Positions 11,003-22,110 of a stretch of DNA of 64,000 nt are shown piece by piece (positions within the stretch are counted from its first letter, which is position 1; every line of letters starts with the position of its first letter). This stretch comes from Artemisia argyi (Eukaryota; Streptophyta; Magnoliopsida; Asterales; Asteraceae). The stretch is from positions 93,313,743 to 93,377,742 of the forward strand of contig CM060691.1 in assembly GCA_030686995.1 (NCBI GenBank), in the 5' to 3' direction. The notes under the pieces were generated by a model. That model worked only from the letters and a program-made list of their open reading frames with translations. It was not told the origin of the DNA and did no database searches. Both the position numbers and the translations under genes were made by a program.

Positions 11003-12381
11003 CTAATTATTAAACTAATAGTTTTGTGAACGTTTTTTTGATGAGCATGCAGAAACATGGATATTTTGACAAATATCATTGCATATTTTACATGCAGTTC
11101 CCCAAAAGGAGTTATGATCAAATAAGAAGAATAATTAAAATAAGAAGGGTGAGAAGAAACCACAACTACACATTTGAGATGCACCTACAAAAATAGATGC
11201 ATCTCCCCTAAAAATTCTCGCTCTTATTTGAAATGTGTGGCTAGAAATACTTCTTATTATTCTCATTTCATTTTTTCTTCTCGCTGGATCCCTTCCGGTA
11301 GCGAAAGAGCTATAATATCATTAAACAGAATCGTACTTTTATCAATTTTCGGATTAAGTAACTAAAACTTCTTTTTTAATGTATTAGTATTTATATTTAT
11401 ATTTAATGTGCTAATATGGCAATCAAGAGGTAGTACAAATTGTTTAGGTCAAGTTTATTTGTCTAAATAAATGTTTGTTGTTGTATTACATACACAAGTT
11501 GATTCTATTTAGATGAAAAGGAACAATACTCTTGTAAGTTTTACTACAAATGTTAAGGGATGTCGTTGTAAAAGAGAATCATTATAGGTATGTAAATAAT
11601 TATTTAAAAACCCGCTATCCTTGGTGGGTATATCCCTGGTGGGTATGACATATGCTCATTTTTGTGAGTTTTAATCTGAGTTTTAAAAACTAATTCACCA
11701 ACTAAAATAATTATATTTGATGAAAGTCATTCTTTTCATTTCATACCCTAATGCCAAACACCCCTTAAAAAAATCCTAGTCATAACTCATAACTAAGTGT
11801 GAGCTCGGTTCCGGAACAACATGGACCAACCCGTACACGAGAATATCGAGAACCAAAAAATGCATATCTTAGGAACTGAGAATCAGACTGAAGAGCATGT
11901 TTTGGTTCCAGTACGGTTCTCAGGTCCAGTTCAGGTATTTCGGTTCTACCCGATTAGAACCGAAAATCTCTAGAAAACGCCCAAAACTTAATACTATTCT
12001 TTATGTGTTTACACTCATTACGTGGGGCATAAAGATGTAAACATAAACTTAAAAAACTTAACGTCCTATAAATATCTCGTATATTTAAAAGTTTACTAAT
12101 CAATACATGGCAAACATACTAAAGACTAAAGTAGAACCGGATAATAACATTGCAATTATCTTATCCCGGTTCTAGTTTTAATTCTTGTTGCGCATACATA
12201 TCACTTTGCAAACAAACATCTATAAATAACAACAAAAACGATGAAACAAAGATCAAATTCCATGCATATATAATAGACGAAGTCTTCAATATCCTTTTAA
12301 TAGCAATATTTTACTTCAACCATCTTTTTTATATTATAACCATTTATAAATTACAATTTTATCATACAAATCGTTTTAATC

Positions 12382-12571
12382 CCGGCACAACACAAGCGCA
12401 ATAATAACCTTGTTACCGGCGCAACACGAGCGTAGTAATAACCTTGTTACTATCAAATGTCACTGCCCACGGGTATTGTTCACATGATATATGATCATCA
12501 AAATACCACAGATCTTAAACCACTGTTCACATGATACATGATCATGAAAATACCATACATCTTAAACTATT
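12382..12571. repeat. Two adjacent short tandem duplications
   Basis: A 34-bp unit containing taataaccttgttac is repeated twice (12382-12449). A 47-bp unit starting gttcacatgata is repeated twice (12478-12524, 12525-12571). Confidence 0.7.
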
Positions 12572-12785
12572 GTATTACATATGCACATCTCGCGGTTTCT
12601 CGGTTCCGAAGCCAACTGAATCAAGAATCAAAACTTGCAATATTAAAGAATTGATAACCGGACTGTGGTTATAAGATTCGGTTCCAATTATATTAGTTCC
12701 GATATTTGCTCACATGTTGGTTAATTACAATTATATAAACACAAAATCAATTAAATTAGTAATTAATGCAAAGCTAAGAGTATAA

Positions 12786-13010
12786 AGGGTGTTTGTTTAA
12801 GCTTATATATGGGCTTATGAGCTTTTTTGATTTCGGTTTAAGTTTCATAAACCCTAATTTTTGGCTTATTTTGAAGATTGTGTGTTTATATAAGTTTATT
12901 ATATCATTAAACTTTTATAAGCTAATAAGCAGAAAAATTGAGGCTTATGAACGTAAACCGAAACACAAATAAACTGTACATACAATTACAAAGGTTAAAC
13001 AAACACCCCC
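12786..13010. mobile_element. Tourist-like (PIF/Harbinger) MITE, 225 bp, TSD TAA
   Basis: Starts AGGGTGTTTGTTTAAGCTTA and ends in the inverse AAACAAACACCCCC. It is flanked by TAA at 12783-12785 and 13011-13013. The terminal sequence matches the MITE at 13529. It ends about 194 bp before the start codon of the small gene at 13205, so it lies in the probable promoter or 5' UTR. Confidence 0.75.
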
Positions 13011-13204
13011 TAAGTATTAATTACCCAGATTTTGCACAAAATTACACTATACACCTAACGGAAAAACACCGCTCAGTTTTCATTAGCCAAACAAACAAAG
13101 AAAGATTAACCTAACACACATACAACAGAAGACAGTTGTTGAATCAAAGACGAATATAAATTAATCAATCAAATTACTAGATCCAATTATTATCTTTTGG
13201 AATC

Positions 13205-14963
13205 ATGAATGAAGATTACGAGGTATCATTTTTTTTCTTCTATAAAACCCTAGATTTCATTTGCCCCTTTTTTTCTATGTCTTTATATTTACATATCATC
13301 CTCTTTATGTAATCGTTGCGTAGCTTATTCTTCATAGTTGACTCGATTAATACAAAAGTAATTTTTCTTTAATTGGATTGAATTATGTAATTACAAAAGT
13401 GTTACTGTATTATTTAATGAAGTTTTGAAGTTTTTATATCCATATCATTCTCTTTATAAAATTGTTGCGTAGCTTACTCTTCATAGTTAACTTTATTAAT
13501 ACTTTAATTGGATTGAATGATGTAATTAGGGGGTGTTTGTTTAAGCTTATATAGCGGCCTTGTGACTTATTTGGCTTTCGGCTTATGTTTCATAAGCTCA
13601 TTTTTCGTCTCTTATTTTGACACTCTTCAGCTTATATAAGCTTAGTCATGTCATGATAAGCTTATATAAGCCGAAAACTTTTAAAATAAGCCACAAAAAG
13701 CGAGCTTATGAAATATAAGCCGAAAACCACATAAGCTATAAGTCCGCTGTATAAGCTTAAACAAACACACACTTAGAAAAGTGTTACTGGATTATTTAAC
13801 AAACATCCTGTCGTGAAGCCGAGAAATATGGTGTTTTATTCTGAATAATCAAATGAAGTTGTGATTGTACAGAATTTGCATTTTGAAAGTTAAATTGTGT
13901 TGTTATTTTCGGTCCAAAGGGTTGACAAATGCTTGTCATGTTTGCGTTAGTCTAGATAACGGCTGTGGGATTGGGTATTGTTGTTGTTTTAATGCGATAC
14001 AGAAGGTGAAAGAATGATTTGTTGTTTGTTTTTTATTTGCGTTTTTCCCTTTATTTTTCCTTCAATGCTTGTTAAGAAAGTTTATTTATGGCTTGTTTTT
14101 GGGTTTTGAGGTGTTACGATTGGCTGTGATTATGTTTAGTTTACTTCATCTATTTCCTCTTCATTGCTGCATTTGTGATCATAAATATTGACTGCAGGTT
14201 GAGCAGAAGAAGCAAAGTGCTGCAGATGTAACGTTTCAGTATTCAAATTTTGTCATGGCATGTATTGGATTTCAAGCTAGGCCTTGTGACATGAGATTGC
14301 ATTTGATGAAGGTACTTCAGATTACGGTTGTTATTGTATACTTCCGCTCAAAATGGTTTCTATCTAGAGGTTGTAATATACAAGCAGTTGCAAAATCTGC
14401 TTGCAAATAACCTACTTGACTTTCATAGTTGCATAATTAAAAGGGAAATGTCCCAAGGTAAATGGGTCGTGGTATATTAACTACGAAACTAAGAAATTGC
14501 ATTGTATCCCTATGAACAGGGACTATGGGACTGGTCTCAGTAAGCCAACAAGGTTACTACTTTGTTCACATGCTACATTATATGTGAATTAGGGGCATAA
14601 TATTTTGACTAAATGGAATTAGGATTCTATCGATTGCACTATCCAATGTTTCCCACTATTAATATCAATACATGATTCATTTAAACTTAATCAATATGCG
14701 GCAATGCGTATAATATGTAAACTCTATCTGATCTGTTATCTAATAAAACATTCATCTCACTCTGCAAGTCTGCAACACTTATTGGTAGGTTATTGGTGAT
14801 AAAAAGTATTGATTAACTGTACATTTTTCAGGAAATATCTGGGATGCCAGCTTCACTAAAGAGGGAAACATCACAAGTAGCTGCATCTCCAGATGCAATG
14901 GGGGAAACATCAAGCTCAGGTACTGCCAGACTTGATAAAGCTGACAGTTTCCGTGCCTTATAG
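13205..14963 (+). CDS. Small conserved plant protein of unknown function (87 aa, three exons)
   Basis: Exons are 13205-13222, 14198-14311 and 14832-14963, joined at GT/AG sites (gtatca...ctgcag, gtactt...tttcag). All junctions fall between codons and the spliced frame is open: 6, 38 and 43 codons, then TAG. The product starts MNEDYEVEQKK. It has a central FVMACIGFQARPCDMRLHLM segment and a serine-rich C-terminus ending TARLDKADSFRAL. There is no signal peptide and no clear membrane span. I recall similar 85-90 residue proteins in many plants without an assigned function; that is memory, not a search. The ATG was chosen because it gives an in-phase first exon with a good donor. Intron 1 contains a local tandem duplication and a MITE. 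The main risk is the very short first exon. Confidence 0.75.
13292..13799. repeat. Intronic tandem duplication, second copy carrying a MITE
   Basis: Copy 1 is 13292-13416 and copy 2 is 13441-13528 plus 13773-13799. They share ttgcgtagctta, cttcatagtt, tttaattggattgaat and aaaagtgttactg. Copy 1 has a single TTA where copy 2 has the MITE flanked by two TTA, so copy 1 preserves the empty site. Confidence 0.75.
13529..13772. mobile_element. Tourist-like (PIF/Harbinger) MITE, 244 bp, TSD TTA
   Basis: Left end GGGGGTGTTTGTTTAAGCTT; the right end is its inverse with two mismatches. Flanked by TTA (13526-13528, 13773-13775). The interior is a long imperfect palindrome built from ataagc/gcttat. It lies inside intron 1 of the small gene. 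The undisrupted duplicate at about 13390 confirms both ends. Confidence 0.85.
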
Positions 14964-15379
14964 TATAACATGGTTTCTATGGATGGCTGCTTTTCGTGTT
15001 TTCTGTACTTGAAGACATATATTTGTTTGTATAGTGGATCGTTAGTTTTTGAATGAATATATTGTGTTCTCATCCCATGGGCTCTTTCTTGTTTGTAAAT
15101 TTTGAATGCCGACTGATACAGTTGCATTTAAATGTTGTTCCTTATGTTTGGTTAAACTTATCAAATGCGCGCGCACTGTTGTGGAGTCGTTGATAATTAT
15201 AAGTTATAAATGTAATTTTTCACGGATAGTTTAGTTGTATGTTTGACTTTGTATGAGTCAAGTGATACATAACATAGCTCTGTTTGATATTGCTTTGAAT
15301 TAACAAGTTTTTTGGTGATTAATTAAAGGGTAAACATATACTCGTAATTTCAGATTATATAATAGTGTCATATATTAGA

Positions 15380-15620
15380 CATTTAAAGCTAATGATTTTG
15401 CCTAAGCTTTTCAAACTCTGTTTGGAAGATCTGGCATGATATATCATAGCCTCCCTCCAAAAAGTTAGAACTACTAAAATTTTAAAGTTACAGTAAAATA
15501 TCATAGCTCCTTTTGAAATGGCACCCCACCGATGTATTTTTACTCCCATGAGCCAGGGCAAGCCAGTTGCCCTGTTCATCTTCAACACAAAAGGATACCT
15601 GCTTATGGACATGGAACTTT
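15380..15620 (-). pseudogene. Gene fragment of unknown family, copy 1
   Basis: Read on the minus strand this shares an ordered set of residues with 38440-38625 (minus): CxEDE near 15582, then LA, G-K, CHF and finally LKSLGK against LRSLGK, followed by an AT-rich tail. The two copies are clearly related but neither is a clean ORF in the shared frame, so both look like decayed exon copies. I do not recognise the protein family. It lies downstream of the dioxygenase gene on the same strand, without any sign of belonging to it. Confidence 0.4.
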
Positions 15621-16144
15621 TTAACGTAATTACCATATATGAAAAGATTAATCACATCATCACATTATTTCTTCTTGGAGGCATCATTCTCGTCTTTGCG
15701 TCAACCTGTGAATGCATGGTCTAGAAATGCTTGAACATGCCATCATTGTGTTCACTATCCTTGAACATCGGGATTTTATGGTCCCCTCCAACATCTTTCT
15801 GCGTAGCAACACTGTTGCTTAGTTGATAAGAGTGCTTGAAGACACGACAGAGATAATTCTTTGCAACTAACAGACAAAACCTTAATGCAGAAAGAAGACA
15901 ATACATATGATGCTTTTTAACGAACCTAAACATGCTGCGACTACAATTATCAAATCACTATTTCCAAATTGAGAAACGTACAAGATACCCAAGTAAAATA
16001 AGACACGCGTTACAGAAAATTTAATATACATAATATCACAGTTGTCTTAGATTCACTAGAAACCAAAGAACCATATTTTAAGATGGATTACATGCATCAC
16101 CGTGCCACAAACATTAAACAGGAGGTTTTGTGATGTATAACAAG

Positions 16145-17664
16145 CTAGATCTTGAAATGCGAAAGAGTAGAAATACCATCAAGTCCCTTTCCCGTGAAGT
16201 ATTCAACATATTCTTTGACGGTTGTGCCTCTATACTTGGGTGGATTATCTTCGGAAAGCAACTCTTTGATCGGTCCAAACACTTTAAAAGTTGGAATCGT
16301 GCTTGTTGAAAAGAATGATGCCACTGATACTCTTGGACCAATCTTGTTTGCCAACACTTTGTGTTGTGCACTTACAAACTTGTCATTTGTAATCAACTGT
16401 AACGATTCCATAAATTACCGTGTATTAGCACACTATACTTGCACCTTTGAGACCAACTAAATGATATATGATATTGAGAGAGGGATTCCAGAGAGATACC
16501 TGCAGTAGATCCCCTGCATTAAGTACTAAAGCTCCTGGGATGGGAGGAACATCTGTCCACTGGTCCTGATAAAAAACTTGGAGGCCACCCACATGGTCTT
16601 GGAGAAGAATAGTAATGAAAGTAATGTCCGCGTGATTGGTGATGCCTATTGTTAACTCAGGTTGTGGGCATGAAGGATAGTAATTGCTAAGAACACCAAG
16701 CCCTTCAGCACACCCCATGTCCAGGAGGTAATTAGGGTCAAGCTCAAGAGCCTCAGATATTAACTCCAAGACACAAATTCCAAGTTTCATCACCTGGCTC
16801 GAGTACTCCGGCCATATATCTCTATACAATTTTTCAATCTATTATTGTATCTTACTCCATAAACACTAAACATTCATTTATAAATTATCATCATTTTAAT
16901 ATATACGGCCTAATATAAGTCAACGGTATCGAGCCTAACAACTAAAATACAAAGAAGATTACTCCAAATACTAGCTGAAATATAAAGATAATGACACCAG
17001 TTATAACAAATTTTACATGCAATATTAACCATTTTTCATGCACAAACATTTACACTTACTTTTCATGTCCTTTGTATAGCACCACACTATCGAAATTGCT
17101 AAAGTGGATATATTACCTGCAAGGTTGTGGCAACTCGTGAGATTGAGGAGGATCAGGGGCCATTATGCAAAAGAATGAGTCTCTCCAGTTAGTCACAGGT
17201 GCAGCATACAAATCAAAATTACTGTTATAAACCACCTTACGTTTCCCACCATCCAAACCTCTTGTATACCATTGCTTCTTCACCTCATCAACCTGCTCAA
17301 AAAACTCTTTAACCCCCTTTTTCACCTCTTCCAACATACTATTTGGAATTCCATGATTCACCATCTGAAAGAATCCCCATGTCTCCAACGCATCCTTAAC
17401 TTCCTTAATCACCTCCTTTCGTCGTATCATATCTTCGTTGATTCCCTTAAGATTGATTGTTGGAAGACATGTTTTGGAAAGAGATAATGGCTGGATGGAG
17501 TTTTTAGCATTTTGAGGTGTAGGAACGTGGAATATTCGAGGGACTTGAGTGATTCCAGCGTCAACAAGTCCTTTCACGCCCTTTTTGGTGTCATCAAATG
17601 CTTTGAGCTCGGCTTTCCGTTCATAATCCGGCGTGCTACCGAGAACCATCTTCATCATCATCAT
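16145..17664 (-). CDS. 2-oxoglutarate/Fe(II)-dependent dioxygenase, ACC oxidase homolog 1-like (373 aa, three exons)
   Basis: Soluble non-haem iron oxygenase that would couple oxidation of a small molecule to 2-oxoglutarate decarboxylation; the substrate is unknown. Exons (minus) are 17664-17117, 16821-16500 and 16396-16145, with GT/AG sites and consistent phases (548, 322 and 252 nt). The N-terminal DIOX_N domain includes LPTINLKG and [12 protein letters not shown]. The catalytic half has [12 protein letters not shown] (Asn229, Tyr231), the iron ligands His246 and Asp248 in NHADITF, His302 in SAQHKVLAN, and the 2-oxoglutarate-binding Arg312 and Ser314 in RVSVASFF. All key residues are present and the length fits the family (about 365 aa). 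The N-terminal [19 protein letters not shown] is diagnostic of the DOXC ACC-oxidase-homolog group, not true ACC oxidase. The run of Met codons at the start leaves the exact initiation site open by a few residues. Confidence 0.92.
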
Positions 17665-17707
17665 CTTTTTGTTTGGCTGCTATACGAAGGTGTAATTATC
17701 CTCAACT

Positions 17708-17717
17708 ACTTATAAAC
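17708..17717 (-). promoter_or_regulatory. Possible TATA box of the dioxygenase gene
   Basis: Minus-strand gtttataagt lies about 45 bp upstream of the start codon at 17664, which would allow only a short 5' UTR. Position and sequence are plausible; nothing else supports it. Confidence 0.35.
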
Positions 17718-18382
17718 GTTTTGCATGTATGGCAAAATTATCACAACAAATTTATAACACGTAATGTCTACGATATTTGTTGTTTAGTTATGGTCCTTGT
17801 TTCATTGTTTTAAACGAGCAAGTTTTAGGCGGCGTCGCAACAACGCTTAAGATACCAAGCATTAATTATACGAAATATGAATGATACCATTTTAACGTCA
17901 ATGCCCGAAGCGAATTAAGAAAGAAACAAAAACTGAATCACGTACAGCGATTATTATATCGAGAAAACTCCAAAAGTATACTTTGTTAGTTTTTAAATGC
18001 CTTCTAGCATTGTGCTTGTAGTAAACTCTTCCAAATTAACAGTAGATTCAAGTTGGCCGGCTTTTATCGTCATTGAAGTTCAAGATGCTCTTCAAAATTA
18101 AAAGTAGATTCAAAATGAAAATGGAAATGGAAATGATGCTCAAAGAGGTTATGTTCTTTGAGTTAGCTTTAGAGTTTAGACTACCCGTCACACCAAAATA
18201 CTCTCAACCTCACTGCAAAACCAGCTTTCGCCCTCCACCTTTTCACCCTCATTCCCTCTCACCATTCACCCTAATCAATCACACCACCCTCACCATTCAA
18301 ACAATTTTTTTTATTTATTATAAAGACTAAATTTTTATTCATAAACTAAAAACAGTACATTAAAAAAATAAAAAAATGTAAG
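17718..18382. other. Intergenic region, no gene seen
   Basis: AT-rich sequence between the dioxygenase promoter and the Harbinger transposase remnant. The part after about 18160 probably belongs to the 3' flank of the Harbinger element, but I could not identify its terminal inverted repeat. Confidence 0.4.
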
Positions 18383-19638
18383 TTAAACATTACAAGAAAG
18401 ATGTTCGATCAAATCGTGACGAAGGTCTTGATACGCTTGTGACGATTTGATGTGTCTTACAACTCTATGCCTTTGTTCTTCGGATCGTATGAGGTTTTCA
18501 GGTTGATGTGCTTCCCCCGTCGGGATATACTGCCTTCCATTTGTCTTTTATAATCATATGATGCATGTATATATATCATATTCCTTATTTTTTTTTTAGT
18601 ATACGGTCGTGCGAGATTGGCTAATATAGCCCATTTCTTCTTTAAAACACCAAATGCCCGTTCCACATCTTTCCTTGCCGCATCTTGCATTCGCTTATAC
18701 CATATTCGCTTGTGGTCATCAACCACCACATTTGAAATCGTCTTAGCAAATGCCGCCCATTCTGGATATATCCCGTTTGCTAGATAATATCCCAATGGGT
18801 AAGTTACGTCGTTAGCCACAAACAGAATCTTTGGTGCTTTTTCTTCTTTAGGATCGTTGAATAAAGGGGATTGATGTATAATGCTGATGTCGTTTGACTC
18901 AGAAACACTAAAGAAAGAATGTCATATCCATAAGTCTTATGACGCAACAACTTCCAGCAAAATGAATGGATTTGCACCATGATTATGTCTACAATATTGC
19001 ACTTTATATGCGTATGGAAAACCAAACCATGGCCAATCTGTACAATCAAGGCTTCCTAACATTCCCGGAAACCCGTGCTTTTGTTCGTGAAACAAGTATA
19101 GCTTTTCAACATCAGTGGCAATAGGTCTTCGCAAATACTCTGCGCCAAAAATTTCCATAACAAACTTACAAAATTTTTCAAGAGATAGACGAGAAGTTGC
19201 TTCACCCACCTGCAAATATTCATCAATGGCGTCAGGAATGGTATCGTATGCCAATTGACGAATTGCGGAGGTGCACTTCAACAACAGGGAAATGCTTGGT
19301 CTTACGGTACAGTCAATCTTCTCACAAAAGTATGCACAATGAAGAGTTACTTCTCCGACTATACTTGTGAATAGCGTTCGACTCATTCGGAACCTCTCAA
19401 CGAAAGTTTCATTAGGAAACATTGGATTCGCACTAAAATAGGCTTGGACTAAACGATTATGAGCACCTATATGATCTCGATTTATGTTGGTTCTCTTCTG
19501 TCATTTTGCTTGTGGTATACAAATTAAAAACAACAATGCTCCGCTAAAAAAATTTGTGTCACGACGGATAACTTCTTCTTCTTCCGCATATAAATTTTCA
19601 ACACCTGGGAGCATTATTGCTTCGTAATTCATATTCAT
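18383..19638 (-). pseudogene. PIF/Harbinger DDE transposase (ALP1-like) pseudogene
   Basis: Minus-strand frame from ATG 19638 runs through FVERFRMSR, EYLRRPIATDVEKLY, GMLGSLDCTDWPW, PLGYYLANGIYPEW and ARKDVERAFGVLKKKW, all landmarks of plant Harbinger transposases. The three catalytic acids remain: Asp in GSLDCTDW, Asp in SNDIS and Glu in DVERAFG. The frame is broken by three nonsense codons (near 19500, just after LLEVVAS at about 18939, and a Trp codon changed to TGA about 12 bases on). A small frameshift lies near 18555; after it the normal tail (DLRHDLIEHL) continues in another frame to a stop at 18383. Harbinger transposases act with a Myb-like ORF1 protein, whose remnant is at 22111-23150 and 36958-37125 on the same strand. 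An alternative reading as a domesticated host gene is ruled out by the stops. Confidence 0.88.
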
Positions 19639-19716
19639 AATAAGTTTTGTTTGAATTATGTAAGATTGTTAAATTCTTCTAAGTTTGAAGTTGTGTAAAG
19701 AATGAGTAGAGAGTAT

Positions 19717-21408
19717 TGATGAGGCGAAAAGTGTACCGCTTTTAGGGGGTCATTTAAGCTCAAAGTCGAGATTATTTGATCAAATATTGCCCTAAATCGT
19801 TCCTTTTGTCATTTTTGGCACTTTGGAGGAGAAATCTGGAAAAGGAAGCATTTTGGACGTTTTTGGAGCGAAAAGTGAAGAAAATGGCAAAGTCTTCAAA
19901 TCAAGCTGGAAATAGTACCTGACGGCGTCACGCTTTGCATGTGACGGCATCACGCTTTGACAAAAAGGTGGATATGAAGTTTACACGAGACGCGCCAGAA
20001 TGATTTTTGGGATTAAAAAGTGACGGCGTTACCCTTTGGGACACCTAGGCCGTCACGTGTAATTTACAAGGTGATGGCCCAGAAAACTTATAACGTGACA
20101 GCGTCAAGTTTAAACCAGATGGTCATCTAGTGTACGTCTGACGCCATCACGTGTTAATGGAGGCAGGCCATCACGTGTTAACTAGTCACAACTTGCGCGT
20201 GCGGTAGCTGTTACTGTTTTGGCCATAACTTTTGCATACGAACTCGGATTTAGGTGATTCAAAAGGCCACGCGAAGAGGACGAAAAGACCTTCGATTTGG
20301 TGAAAACAACGGGCTGACACCGTCACTTAAGGCTGATACCGTCAGACCTTGCTGACTGAAAGTTTGCCTATAAATACAATATTATAACTTCACTTTTTGT
20401 AAGCCCCCAACCCTAGGTCCGATTTTAAGGTTAGGGTAGGTGTTTTTCCAACAACTTAGAGGGTTTCAATCACTCTATAAACATCTTGTATTGGTTTGTT
20501 GATTCTATCTTAGTTATGTCTTTCATTGTTAGTGTTGATTGTTCTCCATTCATCATGCTTGGCTAATTCACATTGTGTCTACTTATGATTGTGTGAAACT
20601 TGTATATAATTGATTAGATCTTATTGATTTCTTTGTTGATGTTGTGTCTATCTTCATCAATTAAGGTGTGACAACTTCAATAGGTCTAGTTGATTTAGCT
20701 TATAATTCTTGGTTCCTGTTATTTCTTGTTTTGATTGAATGTTTATCGATGTTAGGCTTAAGAAAACTGGCAGACTTCCAATTGGTAACATGCTTGAACG
20801 TCTTAAGAAACATGAATCGGATGTGTACTACGATTAATTGGTTGTATTTAATGCATAAGTGATTATTAAGGAGGCCATGTTAGGAGCTAGTTGTCGCCTC
20901 GACATAGGAAGAGGTAGAAACTTATAGAGTTGGGGAAGATCGTACACGGCCCCACGAATGGTATTAAGGAATACAACCCGTCAATTAAAACAAGGATGTG
21001 ACAATTCAATAGGTAGAATTGGATAGCTAGCAAAGAGTAATATATCATAGGTAGATACACTTCACTTCCCTCATAGAACCCTAGTTTATTTTCCTACACA
21101 TTAGTTTAAGTAGTAGCTTTTGGGTTAGTTGATTAGCAACTAATTCCGCCCCTTTTTCCAAAACCCGAGATTTTTACTTGCTTTCCATAAAATATAAAAA
21201 TACAAAAAGAATCATCCCTCACCTCTAGACCTAGTTAGATTAATTTCAATCCTAACGAACACTATTCTTTGAGTTGAACGATCAATCCCCCGGTACTTGC
21301 CACTTTACTATACTACAACGGTCAGGTACACTACCTGGTGGGGATTGCAAGCCTCTTGAGATCCCTTGATAGGTAAAACCTTTTGCGAGGGCGCAAAACC
21401 ACGTATCA
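19717..21408 (+). mobile_element. Solo LTR of the A/B Athila family (1692 bp), TSD AGTAT
   Basis: Starts TGATGAGGCGAAAAG and ends CACGTATCA like the LTR of element A. It is flanked by perfect 5-bp duplications AGTAT (19712-19716, 21409-21413). No internal sequence follows, so it is the product of LTR-LTR recombination. It is more diverged from element A than the other copies and about 290 bp longer. It retains TGACGGCGTCA-type motifs, many now mutated, and the conserved ttaagaaaactggcag block. It lies between the two Harbinger genes. Confidence 0.92.
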
Positions 21409-22110
21409 AGTATAATGTGAATTAGTATTTTAAAATGTTCAGTTTTAAAGGGTATTTATATGTAAATAAAATGGTAATGGGGAGGATTTTTTACTTTTTA
21501 TTTTTTTTCAACTGTCCGTTGCAGTCAGTGTGTGTGTGTGTGTGGGGGGGGGGGGCACTTTTTCACACAACCCAAAAAGTTACACCCTCAGGCTTTTTTT
21601 GTGCATTTCGCGATTGATCAAGGTTAGCCACATCGGGGTGGCGCTTGACTGAGCTCCATCACGGGAGACTCACACTACTGATACGGGTAGTCTTAGAGTT
21701 TAGACACTACTTCATGATCATGGTGTGGTTTCTAAGATTAGCAAATGAAGATATATTGTAGGTTTTCTCATCCCAATAAATGATGAGTATTGTTGCATGA
21801 TGAGTGTTCAACGTGTATTTTAGTTTTTCCCGACAAAAGAAATGAAGGGTAGACATATTAGACTATGCATAACCATGACCAAGGGCAACCAGCTACATCA
21901 TCGACCTTCTTAATTTTTTTATTTTTATTTTTTTGAATTAAAATTTTTAAACAAATTTAAACTTCATTAATAACAAAGCTTAAACATTACAATACTTGTG
22001 ATAATAATAAAAATATTACAAAGATAGCTAAAACTTAAAAGTAAACTAATAATAATAAAACTTAAACATAAACTAATAATCTAAGTTATACATTATCTTG
22101 ATTGTTGCCT
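21409..22110. other. Intergenic spacer of the Harbinger element
   Basis: No gene. A GT microsatellite (about 21527-21543) runs straight into a run of G (21544-21554). It separates transposase and ORF1 on the original element. Confidence 0.5.

Larger units (their letters stand above)
10372..12785. other. Intergenic region, no gene seen
   Basis: Holds a 42-base T tract (10958-10999) and two short tandem duplications (34-bp unit at 12382-12449, 47-bp unit at 12478-12571). The stretch 11810-12000 and 12590-12700 is rich in GGTTC/GAACC motifs, as in some non-autonomous DNA transposons, but I could not define ends. No coding evidence. Confidence 0.5.

Noticed and set aside
10936..11184. 82-codon minus ORF with poly-Lys
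   Set aside because: Poly-Lys is the T42 tract; no other support.
16145..17664. True ACC oxidase (ethylene-forming enzyme)
   Set aside because: The N-terminal [16 protein letters not shown] motif and overall sequence match the ACC-oxidase-homolog dioxygenases, a separate group; ethylene synthesis should not be inferred.
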